Shown here piece by piece: positions 17,648 to 25,593 of a stretch of DNA of 64,000 bases. Source of the DNA: Moorella mulderi DSM 14980 (GTDB lineage: Bacteria > Bacillota > DSM-521 > Neomoorellales > Neomoorellaceae); the NCBI RefSeq assembly GCF_001594015.1, contig NZ_LTBC01000011.1, positions 1 through 64,000 on the forward strand. Direction: 5' to 3'. The first letter of the stretch is position 1, and each line of letters starts with the position of its first letter. The notes under the pieces are model-generated. The model ran no database searches and was not told the origin of the DNA. It worked only from the letters and a program-made list of their open reading frames with translations. A program made the translations under genes and the position numbers.

Positions 17648-19039
17648 CTACATGGTCAGCTGGCCGCCGGGTACGTCAACTATTTGCAGCACCTTTTCTT
17701 CTTCACCCGTGACGGCGTTGATATAGGTGAGGTAACGGGTATCGTCGAGTTTGGTTGTAACTTCATAGGTGAGCTTTTCTATCCCCCCGGGCAGGGGAAT
17801 CAGGGCCGGCCGGACGCCTTCCACCTTGAGCCCGGGGTTAATTTTGGCCCGGGCCTCGGCCGGGGTTAGCTTTGGTGTGGGCAACTGGCGCCTGTGGTGG
17901 GACATATAGTAGGGTGTCGCGTCCCAGCCGGTAATTTCGCCGTTGTCCAGGGCTACCTTGACCTTTACTTGGTCGGGATAAAGGATGACATCACCTTCTT
18001 TGGCGGCGAAGGTAATCACCTGGTTATTATCGGTGCGTACGGTATAAGTGGGCTGCATATTGGCAAAGCCGTGGGCCTTTAAGAAAGCCGTGGCCCGTTC
18101 CAGGGCTTTAGCGGCGTCGAGGGTAGGAGCGCCCACCGGCCGGTTGTTGAGGAGGGAAATGACTTCCCCGCCCTGTTTGCTGATATCAACGTGCACCATG
18201 ACATTGGGACGCCGGTTGTCCAGTAAATTAAGGGCAAAGGTGGGCAGGAGACCGTTGCTGGTCCGGGTGGCCTGGACGCGGTAATTGCTGTTACTGGCGT
18301 CGTTGGCAAAGGCTGTGGCCCGGCGTTCGGCTTCGGCCTGGGAGACGTCACCACCTTTAAGGCCGAGGGGACGCGGTTTTTCCAGGTGGTCGGAGAAGGG
18401 ACCGTCATAATTAAGGCTGGGCAGGGTTTGCAGGCGACGATCAGTGTTAACAAAACCGTCCAGGGGTCCGGGCTGGGCCTGGACGGGAACGGCTAGATTG
18501 GCAATGGTCCTTAAAGGCGCCGGCATGCGCGTGCTGTAGAAACTGCTCCAGCGCAGACCCTTGCTGGCCACCTGGGCTTCTGTCTGGCGGAGGTCCCCGG
18601 CCAACCGCTTCATTTCATCCCTTAACCTGGCCAATTGGTCTCTTTCCTGGGAACTCAGTTCCCCACCCCGGGCCAGCTTTTGCGCCAGGTAGTTGCTGTA
18701 GTCACTGGTCTGGGCCAGGAATTTACTGGTATTGATTGGTTTAATGCCCGGGGTAGGCAATTGGCTTAAGGACAGCTGGGCGGCAGCCGCCTGGTTCCAG
18801 GCTTCCGTCAGGTGGACGGCCTGCTGGCGGGGAGAACTGCTGGCCAGGGATTTACCCATACTGACCTGGGCCTGTTCTACGTAATTCAAGAGGTTATAAA
18901 AGTCACGCTGGCCGCCGGCCTCCACGGCGTTGGCCAGGGTTAAACGGTTGGCCCTTTCCCACAGGCCCCAACCAATGGCCAGGAGCAGGGCCAGGGTAAG
19001 GACAATGGTGGAAATCTTGCGTGTCAAATTAAACACCAT
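17648..19039 (-). CDS. ypeB: YpeB, spore germination protein
   Basis: A 463-residue protein. It has an N-terminal membrane helix (residues about 11-27), a central helical region (about 35-190), and C-terminal PepSY-type repeats, matching YpeB. In Bacillus, YpeB holds and stabilises the cortex-lytic enzyme SleB in the dormant spore. It is the second gene after sleB here, with 12 bases between them. The organism therefore very likely forms spores. Confidence 0.93.
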   Translation of the reverse strand: MVFNLTRKISTIVLTLALLLAIGWGLWERANRLTLANAVEAGGQRDFYNLLNYVEQAQVSMGKSLASSSPRQQAVHLTEAWNQAAAAQLSLSQLPTPGIKPINTSKFLAQTSDYSNYLAQKLARGGELSSQERDQLARLRDEMKRLAGDLRQTEAQVASKGLRWSSFYSTRMPAPLRTIANLAVPVQAQPGPLDGFVNTDRRLQTLPSLNYDGPFSDHLEKPRPLGLKGGDVSQAEAERRATAFANDASNSNYRVQATRTSNGLLPTFALNLLDNRRPNVMVHVDISKQGGEVISLLNNRPVGAPTLDAAKALERATAFLKAHGFANMQPTYTVRTDNNQVITFAAKEGDVILYPDQVKVKVALDNGEITGWDATPYYMSHHRRQLPTPKLTPAEARAKINPGLKVEGVRPALIPLPGGIEKLTYEVTTKLDDTRYLTYINAVTGEEEKVLQIVDVPGGQLTM

Positions 19040-19051
19040 CCTTTTCCGGGT

Positions 19052-19543
19052 TTAACGGGCGAAGACGTGGCTGCCGATCTGGGTAATAATGGCCCTGGTC
19101 CAGATCCAGGGGCTGACGGGTTTGGCCGGGTTCCAGAAGAAAAGGGCGCCGTAGGTGGGGTCCCAGCCATTCAAGGCGTCGGCGGCAGCCCGGGTGGGTG
19201 AAGCCAGGTCGGTGACCTGCCAGATAAGGCCGTTGCTAACACTTTCAAAGGCCCAGGGCTCGTAAATTACGCCGCTGATGCTGGCAGGGAAAAGGGGGCT
19301 GCGCACCCGGTTCAAGACGACGGCCCCTACGGCCACCTGGCCCTCGTAGGGTTCCGCACCTGCTTCGGCGGCGATTAACCGCGCCAGGAGGTTAATTTCA
19401 TCACCGACGGCTACCGGTACCCCGGCCTGGGTAGGGAGGGCCCGGGGAGCCTGTCCCTGGTAATAAAACTGCCACAGGGCAGCGCCGATTAAGATAACAA
19501 CTAGAATAGCAGGTATGATTAAACGGCGGCGGTAAGGATCCAT
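19052..19543 (-). CDS. sleB: SleB-like spore cortex-lytic enzyme (cell-wall hydrolase)
   Basis: A 163-residue protein with an N-terminal membrane anchor or signal (about 8-27) and a Hydrolase_2 domain. The catalytic Glu is in LIAAEAGAEPYEGQVAVGAVVLNR (split: LIAAEAG and YEGQVAVGA) near residue 59, and WNPAKPVS is near residue 137. It lacks the N-terminal peptidoglycan-binding domain of full-length SleB. It degrades muramic-lactam cortex during germination. AAGGAGG precedes the ATG, and a sigma-G-like promoter lies 33 bases upstream. Confidence 0.9.
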   Translation of the reverse strand: MDPYRRRLIIPAILVVILIGAALWQFYYQGQAPRALPTQAGVPVAVGDEINLLARLIAAEAGAEPYEGQVAVGAVVLNRVRSPLFPASISGVIYEPWAFESVSNGLIWQVTDLASPTRAAADALNGWDPTYGALFFWNPAKPVSPWIWTRAIITQIGSHVFAR

Positions 19544-19575
19544 AGATTTTCCTCCTTGTTTTCTTATTCAAACCT

Positions 19576-19605
19576 TAGTGTGGATAGGTAGCCGGGACCT
19601 TATAC
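19576..19605 (-). promoter_or_regulatory. Sigma-G-like promoter of sleB-ypeB
   Basis: On the minus strand GTATA (19601-19605) and CACACTA (19576-19582) are separated by 18 bases. The sigma-G consensus is GHATR and CATNHTA, so there is one mismatch. It is the right distance from sleB, a forespore gene in Bacillus. Confidence 0.55.
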
Positions 19606-19607
19606 GT

Positions 19608-19633
19608 AAAAAAGAGCGCTATTAAGCGCTCTT
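19608..19633 (-). terminator. Terminator of the 19634-20044 gene
   Basis: AAGAGCGCT and AGCGCTCTT pair around a four-base loop (19612-19633), with a minus-strand T-run from 19613 down to 19608. It also insulates the sleB promoter just beyond. Confidence 0.85.
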
Positions 19634-20044
19634 TTAGCTGCTGCGGAAACGGCTACTGCGGCTATGCTGGGGCGGGGGATTCTCCTCTGTAGGAGTTGTT
19701 TCCTGGGCTTCTTTTTCTTTAGCGGCCTTACTTTCCTTGGCACTCATGAGCAAATTCATGAGGCTGGTGAGCAAAGCCGGGTTTTTGCCCAGCAGGCCGG
19801 CCAGCTCGGCCGGTGCTTTGACATTCCCGCCACCTCCCTGGCCCAGGACGGCATTTAAAGCTTCCTGGATGGCGTTGCCGGCCCCGGCCTTTGCCGGTGT
19901 AGTGACGTTACCATGCAGGAGATTTAAGATACCCAGCAGATCGACCAGGCCTAACAGTCCGGCCAGCTCATTAAAGTTTAAGGCCTGTTGTTGCTGGGGG
20001 CCCAGTAGTTGGAGCAGGACTTCAACCAGATCGGTTTTTTCCAC
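19634..20044 (-). CDS. Small hypothetical protein, Leu/Gly-rich with polar tail
   Basis: A 136-residue protein that I do not recognise. Residues 1-50 are Leu- and Gln-rich (LLQLLGPQQQQALNFNELAGLLGL) in two pieces that look helical (LLQLLGPQQQQ and NFNELAGLLGL). The middle is Gly/Ala-rich with a GQGGGGN linker, and a similar second segment (AELAGLLGKNPALL) suggests an internal repeat of an AGLLG unit. The tail is Lys/Glu/Pro-rich. The start is GTG at 20044, with GGGAGG eight bases upstream. It is divergent from a small gene at 20176 and beside the germination genes, so a sporulation role is possible but unproven. Confidence 0.6.
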   Translation of the reverse strand: MEKTDLVEVLLQLLGPQQQQALNFNELAGLLGLVDLLGILNLLHGNVTTPAKAGAGNAIQEALNAVLGQGGGGNVKAPAELAGLLGKNPALLTSLMNLLMSAKESKAAKEKEAQETTPTEENPPPQHSRSSRFRSS

Positions 20045-20175
20045 CGTAGCCACCTCCCTTTTAAATATATGCTACCGGGAGGGGAAGCAGCGCTGCACCA
20101 ACCCTCTTTTGGTTGCATATTTTTAACTATAGAGGATTGCTTTTCTCTTTTTAAACTGAAATGGGAGGGAGCGAG

Positions 20176-20397
20176 ATGGCCGATCATATTGTCGATCCCA
20201 ATCTCCTGGCCGTTATCCAGAGCCTGAAACCTTATATGAGCAGCCGGGCTCTCCAGTGTACCGAAGTGGCCGAAACGCTGCTCGAGATTTTAGCCAGTGA
20301 ACAGGCCCGGCGGGTCCAGGAAAAATTACAGAGTTTACGCCAGGAGTACAAAATGGCAGTGCAGAAAGCAAAGGTTAAAAAACCGGGTGATAAATGA
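20176..20397 (+). CDS. Small hypothetical protein, helical
   Basis: A 73-residue protein of unknown function. It is predicted to be mostly helical, with a basic Lys-rich tail and one Cys (ALQCTEV). GGGAGGGAG precedes the ATG at 20176, which is preferred over the in-frame codon at 20161. It is followed by a good terminator and transcribed away from the unknown gene at 19634. Confidence 0.65.
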   Translation: MADHIVDPNLLAVIQSLKPYMSSRALQCTEVAETLLEILASEQARRVQEKLQSLRQEYKMAVQKAKVKKPGDK

Positions 20398-20407
20398 GAT
20401 GATAACC

Positions 20408-20438
20408 AGAGAGGGCGGGACCCTTTCTCTCTTTTTTT
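20408..20438 (+). terminator. Rho-independent terminator
   Basis: AGAGAGGG pairs with CCCTTTCT (one wobble) around a five-base loop, followed by CTC and seven T residues. Confidence 0.8.
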
Positions 20439-20506
20439 AATTCTAATTTTATTGCTGCTGTCCACCGGCAGCTTCCCCGGGCCCGGCACCTCTCCAGGAT
20501 GCCTGG

Positions 20507-20839
20507 TTAAGAATAACTCAGGTGGACGCGGGCTGGCCCGGAGCTCCCTGGATTTCCGGGAGAAGCAGCAGGTGTCCCGGGGCCAGGCCCGGCAGCCGGC
20601 GGCCTTTCGCCGGTGGGGGGGCGCAGGGGGGAGTGGACGACGGTCAGGCTATTTAAGATTACCTCTTCTTCCCAGGCCAGCTGGCCGTTTTCGTATCGGC
20701 GGCGGCGGATTTCAGCCCTGGGGATAAAGGCGGAGACTTCGTGGGGCAGGTCGTAAGTCAGGCGGCGGATTATCCGGATGACGGCATTATCTACGTGGAG
20801 TTCAACCTCATCGGTATTCAGCGGGCATTCTGGCAGCAA
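20507..20839 (-). CDS. Hypothetical protein with Pro/Gly-rich tail
   Basis: A protein of about 110 residues that I do not recognise. The first 70 residues form an ordered part with a two-Arg motif (IRIIRRLTYDLPHEVSAFI) followed by basic RRRRYENG. The last 35 are Pro/Gly/Ala-rich and look disordered. The open frame goes to 20890, but a TTG at 20839 has GGAGG eight bases upstream and is the better start. No signal peptide is visible. Confidence 0.5.
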   Translation of the reverse strand: MLPECPLNTDEVELHVDNAVIRIIRRLTYDLPHEVSAFIPRAEIRRRRYENGQLAWEEEVILNSLTVVHSPLRPPTGERPPAAGPGPGTPAASPGNPGSSGPARVHLSYS

Positions 20840-20925
20840 GGGAGGCACCTCCTTTGCTGCCAGTATATGTAATAGGGGAGAGAAAAGCACGGGCTAAACG
20901 GGTCCAGGGTATGTGCCAGATTTAA

Positions 20926-20953
20926 GGGCCGGTCCCCCTCAGGGGGCCGGCCC
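20926..20953 (-). terminator. Hairpin after the FmdB-like gene
   Basis: GGGCCGG plus five C residues pairs with five G residues plus CCGGCCC (one bulged base). The T-tract is weak. It lies just downstream of the minus-strand zinc-ribbon gene. Confidence 0.5.
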
Positions 20954-20958
20954 CGGTC

Positions 20959-21192
20959 TTAGCTGGCCTTGCTTTCCGTCTTCGTTTCCTCTTTAGCCTT
21001 ATCCTTATATTCCTGGCTGCGGTTTTCGGTGGTATAGAAACCGCCGGCCTTGTAGATTACGCTGATATTATGCCCGATCAGCCGGTGTACAGGCCCGCCG
21101 CAGGTGGGGCATTTTTCCAGGGGAGGGGCGGTAATGCGCTGCTCCTTTTCAAATACCCCGCATTTGGCACATTTGTATTCGTAGATAGGCAT
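20959..21192 (-). CDS. FmdB-type zinc-ribbon protein
   Basis: A 77-residue protein with the FmdB zinc ribbon: MPIYEYKCAKCG at the start, then CPTCGGPVHRLI, giving two CxxC pairs. A charged Lys/Glu/Ser-rich tail follows. The family was first linked to formamide/amide regulation, but its role is unsettled. The ATG at 21192, with GGAGGTGG upstream, is chosen over the upstream in-frame codon at 21261. Confidence 0.85.
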   Translation of the reverse strand: MPIYEYKCAKCGVFEKEQRITAPPLEKCPTCGGPVHRLIGHNISVIYKAGGFYTTENRSQEYKDKAKEETKTESKAS

Positions 21193-21513
21193 CGTTACCA
21201 CCTCCGCTTGTCTGTATATGGTTCCAGCATTGGTTATACGCCAGGAAGCCCGATTTGTCAAGATAGACCTCCGGGGTACCTGGGTGGGGGGTTACAGTAA
21301 CTTCCGGCGGTAAAAAGCCCGGCGGGCCAGGAACCTTTTGCCTACCATGGCGGCCCGGTCATCCAAAAAACAGAACAGCGAGTAACCAACGGGCAGGGAT
21401 GACCCTTTCGTTTTTTGTTCCTGGAACTGCTTTTATGTTATCATTATAGAAGAACTGTTAAGAGCATTTCCGGCCTGATATTTGCTGCCTGATTATATTT
21501 TTCCTGGAGGAAT

Positions 21514-23193
21514 ATGGAGTGGAGCTTTATGGGCATAACCGTCAGAGAGGCTTTAAAGCTGGGAGGCCTGCAGAGGGCTACCCTGGTGGCTGGCGAAGCA
21601 GGGCTAGATAATGTTATTAAATTTGTAGATATCCTGGAGATACCCGATCCGCGCGGGTGGCTCAGGCCCAACGAATTTATTATTACAACAGGATATGCAT
21701 TAAAGAACGACCTGGAAGCGCAGTTGAATCTTTTACGGGAGCTGGCAAGGGCGGGTGGAGCCGGCCTGGCCATGAAATTCGGGCGGTTTATCGGCGCTGT
21801 TCCGGAGGAAATGTGCCGCCTGGCCGGCGAGTTAAAGCTGCCCTTATTGAGTGTGCCTGATGACGTCCCGTATGTGGATATCACCAATCCACTGATGGCG
21901 GCCATTGTCAATGAACAGGCAAGGCAGCTTGAGTATTCGGAGAAAGTCCACCGTAGACTTACCCAGGTGGCCCTGGAGGCCAGCAATCTCCAGGCCGTAG
22001 CCACAGCCCTGGCCGCCCTGGTGGAGCGGGAAGTAGTTATTTGCAATGAGGAATTCAAGCCTCTGGCAGAGGCGGGTAAGGGCCCATCTTCGGAAACCTT
22101 TCAACTGCCGCCTGAAGAAGCCAAACGGCTCAATTTGACGCCAAAAGCGGTAGAAGTAGCCCTCTGGTACAAAGGGACACGGCGGCGGTATTTTGCCTCT
22201 CCCGTTGACGTTAGGGGCCGGCGTTATGGCTACGTAATGGTAGAAGGGCAAACGCCCTTGAGCGAACTAAACCATATCGCCCTGGAGCATGCCGTGACGG
22301 TAACTGCCCTGCAAATGGTCAAGGAAGAAGCTGTGGCCGAAGTCCAGCGGAGCCTGCGACGTGATCTACTGGAGGACCTGATAGCCGGGGCCTTTCGCCA
22401 TCGCGAGCTGGCCGTCAGCCGGGCTGAAGCCCTGGGTATTTTTCTAGAGGAACCCAAGGTGATCATGGCCATCGACATAGATGATTTTAGCGGTTATCTC
22501 TTGTACCGGCCCGGAGCCTATGAAACAAACGCTGAAAAGCTAAAACGCAATTTTCACCGGGCAGTAAATTTCTGCCTTGCGGCCTTCGAACGGCGGGTTT
22601 TAACGGTCCAGCGCAGCGACAGCGTTGTAGCCATCTTACCGGCGTCAGCGGAGGAAGGGCAAGCCAGGGAGGGCTGGAGCAAATTAAGAATTAAGCTCCA
22701 GGAACTGGCTATGAAAATTCAACAGCAAATTGGCAGGGAGTTGAACGGCGTAACTGTTTCCGTGGGTATAAGCTCTGTAGCCCAGGACCCTATGGATATC
22801 AGCAAGCGCTACCAGGAGGCGCGCAACGCCATAAGGACGGCCAGGCTTATCAAAGGAAGAGGCGCCATAGCGTTCTGGGAGGATGTAGAATTATACCATG
22901 TTTTGGGGCAATCGGGCCAGGCCCTGGCCAGGTTTTACCACTCGCTCCTGGGACCGCTGGATCGCCCGGAAGTCAAAAACCGTGAGGTCCTGCTGGAAAC
23001 TTTACGCGTTTATCTCGAGTCTCAGGGAAACGTAATGGCTTCAGCCGAAAAGCTGTACGTCCACCGCAATACCTTGCGTTACCGCTTGCAGCGAATTGAA
23101 GAACTTCTCGGGCGTGACCTGGATTCGCCTGACGAAAGGCTTGCCCTCTGGCTGGCCCTCAAGGCCCGGGCACTCCTCAAATCTGAAAAATAA
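21514..23193 (+). CDS. PucR-family transcriptional regulator
   Basis: A 559-residue regulator. It has an N-terminal PucR sensor domain (residues about 6-125, starting ITVREALKLGGL), a central GGDEF-like CdaR domain (about 300-430) and a C-terminal PucR helix-turn-helix (about 490-555, LYVHRNTLRYRLQRIEELL). Such proteins control purine, hydantoin, amino-acid or sugar-acid catabolism in response to a metabolite. Two starts are possible, ATG 21514 and ATG 21529; the second gives the usual family N-terminus. It reads toward the racemase/OPT/DUF917 cluster and is the obvious regulator for it. Confidence 0.9.
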   Translation: MEWSFMGITVREALKLGGLQRATLVAGEAGLDNVIKFVDILEIPDPRGWLRPNEFIITTGYALKNDLEAQLNLLRELARAGGAGLAMKFGRFIGAVPEEMCRLAGELKLPLLSVPDDVPYVDITNPLMAAIVNEQARQLEYSEKVHRRLTQVALEASNLQAVATALAALVEREVVICNEEFKPLAEAGKGPSSETFQLPPEEAKRLNLTPKAVEVALWYKGTRRRYFASPVDVRGRRYGYVMVEGQTPLSELNHIALEHAVTVTALQMVKEEAVAEVQRSLRRDLLEDLIAGAFRHRELAVSRAEALGIFLEEPKVIMAIDIDDFSGYLLYRPGAYETNAEKLKRNFHRAVNFCLAAFERRVLTVQRSDSVVAILPASAEEGQAREGWSKLRIKLQELAMKIQQQIGRELNGVTVSVGISSVAQDPMDISKRYQEARNAIRTARLIKGRGAIAFWEDVELYHVLGQSGQALARFYHSLLGPLDRPEVKNREVLLETLRVYLESQGNVMASAEKLYVHRNTLRYRLQRIEELLGRDLDSPDERLALWLALKARALLKSEK

Positions 23194-23233
23194 AATTGTG
23201 CTGGTTGCATAAAAATGAACCCGCTATATTCAT

Positions 23234-23267
23234 ACCGCTTGGCCATAGATACCAGGCGGTTATTTTT
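23234..23267 (+). terminator. Hairpin between pucR-type gene and racemase
   Basis: ACCGCTTGG pairs with CCAGGCGGT (one wobble) around a nine-base loop, followed by TATTTTT. It could be a terminator of the regulator gene or an operator of the operon. A TATAAT at 23269-23274 follows, but no convincing -35 was found. Confidence 0.5.
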
Positions 23268-23318
23268 ATATAATCTCGCATCAGGTATTATGTTGAGCAT
23301 TATCGAGGAGGCTTTAAC

Positions 23319-23954
23319 GTGCTGGCAGTTATTCGTGTCCTCACTACCCAGGACGAAAATTTACTGAATGCCCATGGGCGCATAATCACGGCAAAATACG
23401 GGCTGCCGACCCGGAGCTACTGTATACCTGACCAGCCCGAGGGCATATATAATGAAGAAACTGAAAGAATTGCCGTCCCCAAGATAGTGCGCCTGGCCCG
23501 CCAGGCGGAGGAAGAAGGGGCTAAGGCGATCTTTATAAGCTGTGCGGCCGACCCGGCCCTGCAAGAGGTGCGGGCAGAATGCAAAATACCTGTTATTGGT
23601 GCCGGTTCAGCGGCCGCGGCCGTAGCACTGGCCCTTGGCAGGAGGATTGGCGTATTAAACCTGACCGAGGCTACTCCGGCGGCGGTAGCTGCCGTCCTCG
23701 GCGCCCACATGGTTGCCGAAGCCAGGCCGGAGGGGGTGAAAAATACCAGGAATCTGCTGACCCCGGCGGGTAAAGAAAAAGCCGTTAAGGCTGCCGGGGA
23801 ACTGGTTAGTAAAGGGGCCGACGTCATTGTTTTCGCCTGCACGGGTTACTCTACCATCGGCCTGGCCGGGGAACTCAGAGGACGCCTGGGGGTAAGGATT
23901 GTGGATGCCGTGGAAGCCGGCGGAGTGGTTGCCAGGTATACTTTACAAAATTAG
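23319..23954 (+). CDS. Aspartate/glutamate/hydantoin racemase-family protein
   Basis: A 211-residue protein of the two-cysteine racemase superfamily. The catalytic cysteines are in FISCAADPA near residue 76 and FACTGYS near residue 174. Members racemise Asp, Glu or 5-substituted hydantoins. The start is GTG at 23319 with GAGGAGG upstream. It is the first structural gene of the cluster controlled by the upstream PucR regulator and is followed after 18 bases by an OPT transporter. The substrate is not known; a hydantoin or amino-acid amide would fit the neighbours. Confidence 0.85.
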   Translation: MLAVIRVLTTQDENLLNAHGRIITAKYGLPTRSYCIPDQPEGIYNEETERIAVPKIVRLARQAEEEGAKAIFISCAADPALQEVRAECKIPVIGAGSAAAAVALALGRRIGVLNLTEATPAAVAAVLGAHMVAEARPEGVKNTRNLLTPAGKEKAVKAAGELVSKGADVIVFACTGYSTIGLAGELRGRLGVRIVDAVEAGGVVARYTLQN

Positions 23955-23972
23955 CAAGGGAGAAGGGAAATT

Positions 23973-25574
23973 ATGGAACAAAAATTGTTAACAGAAAAAC
24001 ATCCCCGAGCTTTTGAACCCGTCGTTCTTATTTTAAATATTATTCTTTCGGTTATCGGTGCAATTATTGGCCTGCAAATATTAACAACCCTTGGGGTGAC
24101 CCCGAATACTTCCATTATCGGCGTGCTGGTGGCTATTGCCCTGTCCCGGATTCCGGCAGGGTGGCTGGCCAGATACCGATCCATTCACCGCCAGAATCTG
24201 GTCCAATCGAATATCTCCAGCGCTACCTTTGGTGCGGCCAATTCTTTGCTGCTTCCGATAGGTATTCCTTACCTGTTTGGCCGGCCCGACCTGGTTGTCC
24301 CGATGCTGATTGGTGCGACCATGGGCATGCTTATTGACCTGGCCATGTTGTACTGGTTCTTCGATTCCCGTGTTTTCCCCGGCAAAGCGGCCTGGCCGCC
24401 CGGAGTGGCTGCAGCCGAAGCCATCTACGCCGGCGACGAAGGCGGCAGGAGGGCCTGGCTCCTGGTCTGGGGGACTATCATCGGTGTTATCGGCTCCTAC
24501 TTCAAGGTTTCCATGTCCGCTTTTGGCGTGGCCTTTATCGGCAATGTCTGGGCCCTGGCCATGTTTGGCATTGGCCTGCTGCTCAGGGGTTATTCTACCA
24601 CCCTTTTTGGCGTGGATATCAACAAGCTCTATATTCCCCACGGGATGATGATCGGTGCTGGCCTGGTGGCAGGCATCCAGATCCTCATCATTCTCCTTAA
24701 GGGAAGAAAAGAAGGAACGGGGCCTGCAAGCGCTGCTGCCCCCGGCGATTACACCCGGAGCGAAAAACAGGTCAGTAAAGGTTTAGTTCGCGGTTTTGGC
24801 CTTTATATAGCTGCCGCCCTTATTTTGGCCTTCCTGGGCGGCCTCTACACGGAAATGCCGGCCTGGCAGCTTGTTTTCTGGGCCATCTTTGCTGCCGTTT
24901 CCTGTATCCTGGCGGAATTCATCGTTGGCCTTTCCGCCATGCACGCCGGCTGGTTCCCGGCTTTTGCTACGGCACTGATTTTTCTCGTTCTAGGTATGGC
25001 CCTGGGGTTCCCGGCCCCGGCCCTGGCCCTGCTGGTGGGATTTGTCGCCTCGGGGGGACCGGCCTTTGCCGACGCCGGCTATGATTTGAAGGCCGGCTGG
25101 ATCTTGAGGGGTGAGGGACGTAACCGCGACTTTGAGCTGGAAGGGCGCTGGCAGCAGTTCTTGGCCGGCCTGGTAGGGCTGGCGGTGGCCTGGGTAATGG
25201 TCACCTTGTTCCATGATATATATTTCCGCCAGGATTTGTTCCCTCCCGTCGACCGGGTGTATGCGGCTACCATTAAGGCGGGCGTAGACGCTGCTATCAT
25301 CAAAAACCTGGCGCTGTGGGCCATTCCCGGAGCCCTCATCCAGGCCCTGGGCGGCTCCGAAAGACAGATAGGGATAATGTTAGCTACCGGTCTCTTAATC
25401 CTCAATCCTCTGGCGGGTTATGCCGTGCTGGCCGGCATTATTATCCGCGTCCTGGTCCTCAAGTTTATGGGCCAGGAAGCCGAAACGCCCATGACCATTC
25501 TGGCCGCCGGTTTTATCGCCGGCGATGCCCTCTATGGCTTCTTCAACTCGGTATTCAAGGCTAAATGGAAGTAA
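23973..25574 (+). CDS. OPT-superfamily transporter
   Basis: A 533-residue integral membrane protein with about 13-15 helices and the signature QNLVQSNISSATFGAANS near residue 72, typical of the OPT family of proton-coupled oligopeptide (and metal-chelate) importers. AAGGGAGAAGG precedes the ATG. It lies between the racemase and DUF917 genes with short gaps, so it is likely the uptake system for the substrate of this pathway. Homologues in bacteria transport peptides; a modified or cyclic peptide is possible. Confidence 0.88.
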   Translation: MEQKLLTEKHPRAFEPVVLILNIILSVIGAIIGLQILTTLGVTPNTSIIGVLVAIALSRIPAGWLARYRSIHRQNLVQSNISSATFGAANSLLLPIGIPYLFGRPDLVVPMLIGATMGMLIDLAMLYWFFDSRVFPGKAAWPPGVAAAEAIYAGDEGGRRAWLLVWGTIIGVIGSYFKVSMSAFGVAFIGNVWALAMFGIGLLLRGYSTTLFGVDINKLYIPHGMMIGAGLVAGIQILIILLKGRKEGTGPASAAAPGDYTRSEKQVSKGLVRGFGLYIAAALILAFLGGLYTEMPAWQLVFWAIFAAVSCILAEFIVGLSAMHAGWFPAFATALIFLVLGMALGFPAPALALLVGFVASGGPAFADAGYDLKAGWILRGEGRNRDFELEGRWQQFLAGLVGLAVAWVMVTLFHDIYFRQDLFPPVDRVYAATIKAGVDAAIIKNLALWAIPGALIQALGGSERQIGIMLATGLLILNPLAGYAVLAGIIIRVLVLKFMGQEAETPMTILAAGFIAGDALYGFFNSVFKAKWK

Positions 25575-25593
25575 TGAGGGGGGGGACCCGGCA

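Noticed and set aside
23269-23274. TATAAT before the racemase gene as its promoter
   Set aside because: No convincing -35 sequence at the right distance; the transcription start cannot be placed.
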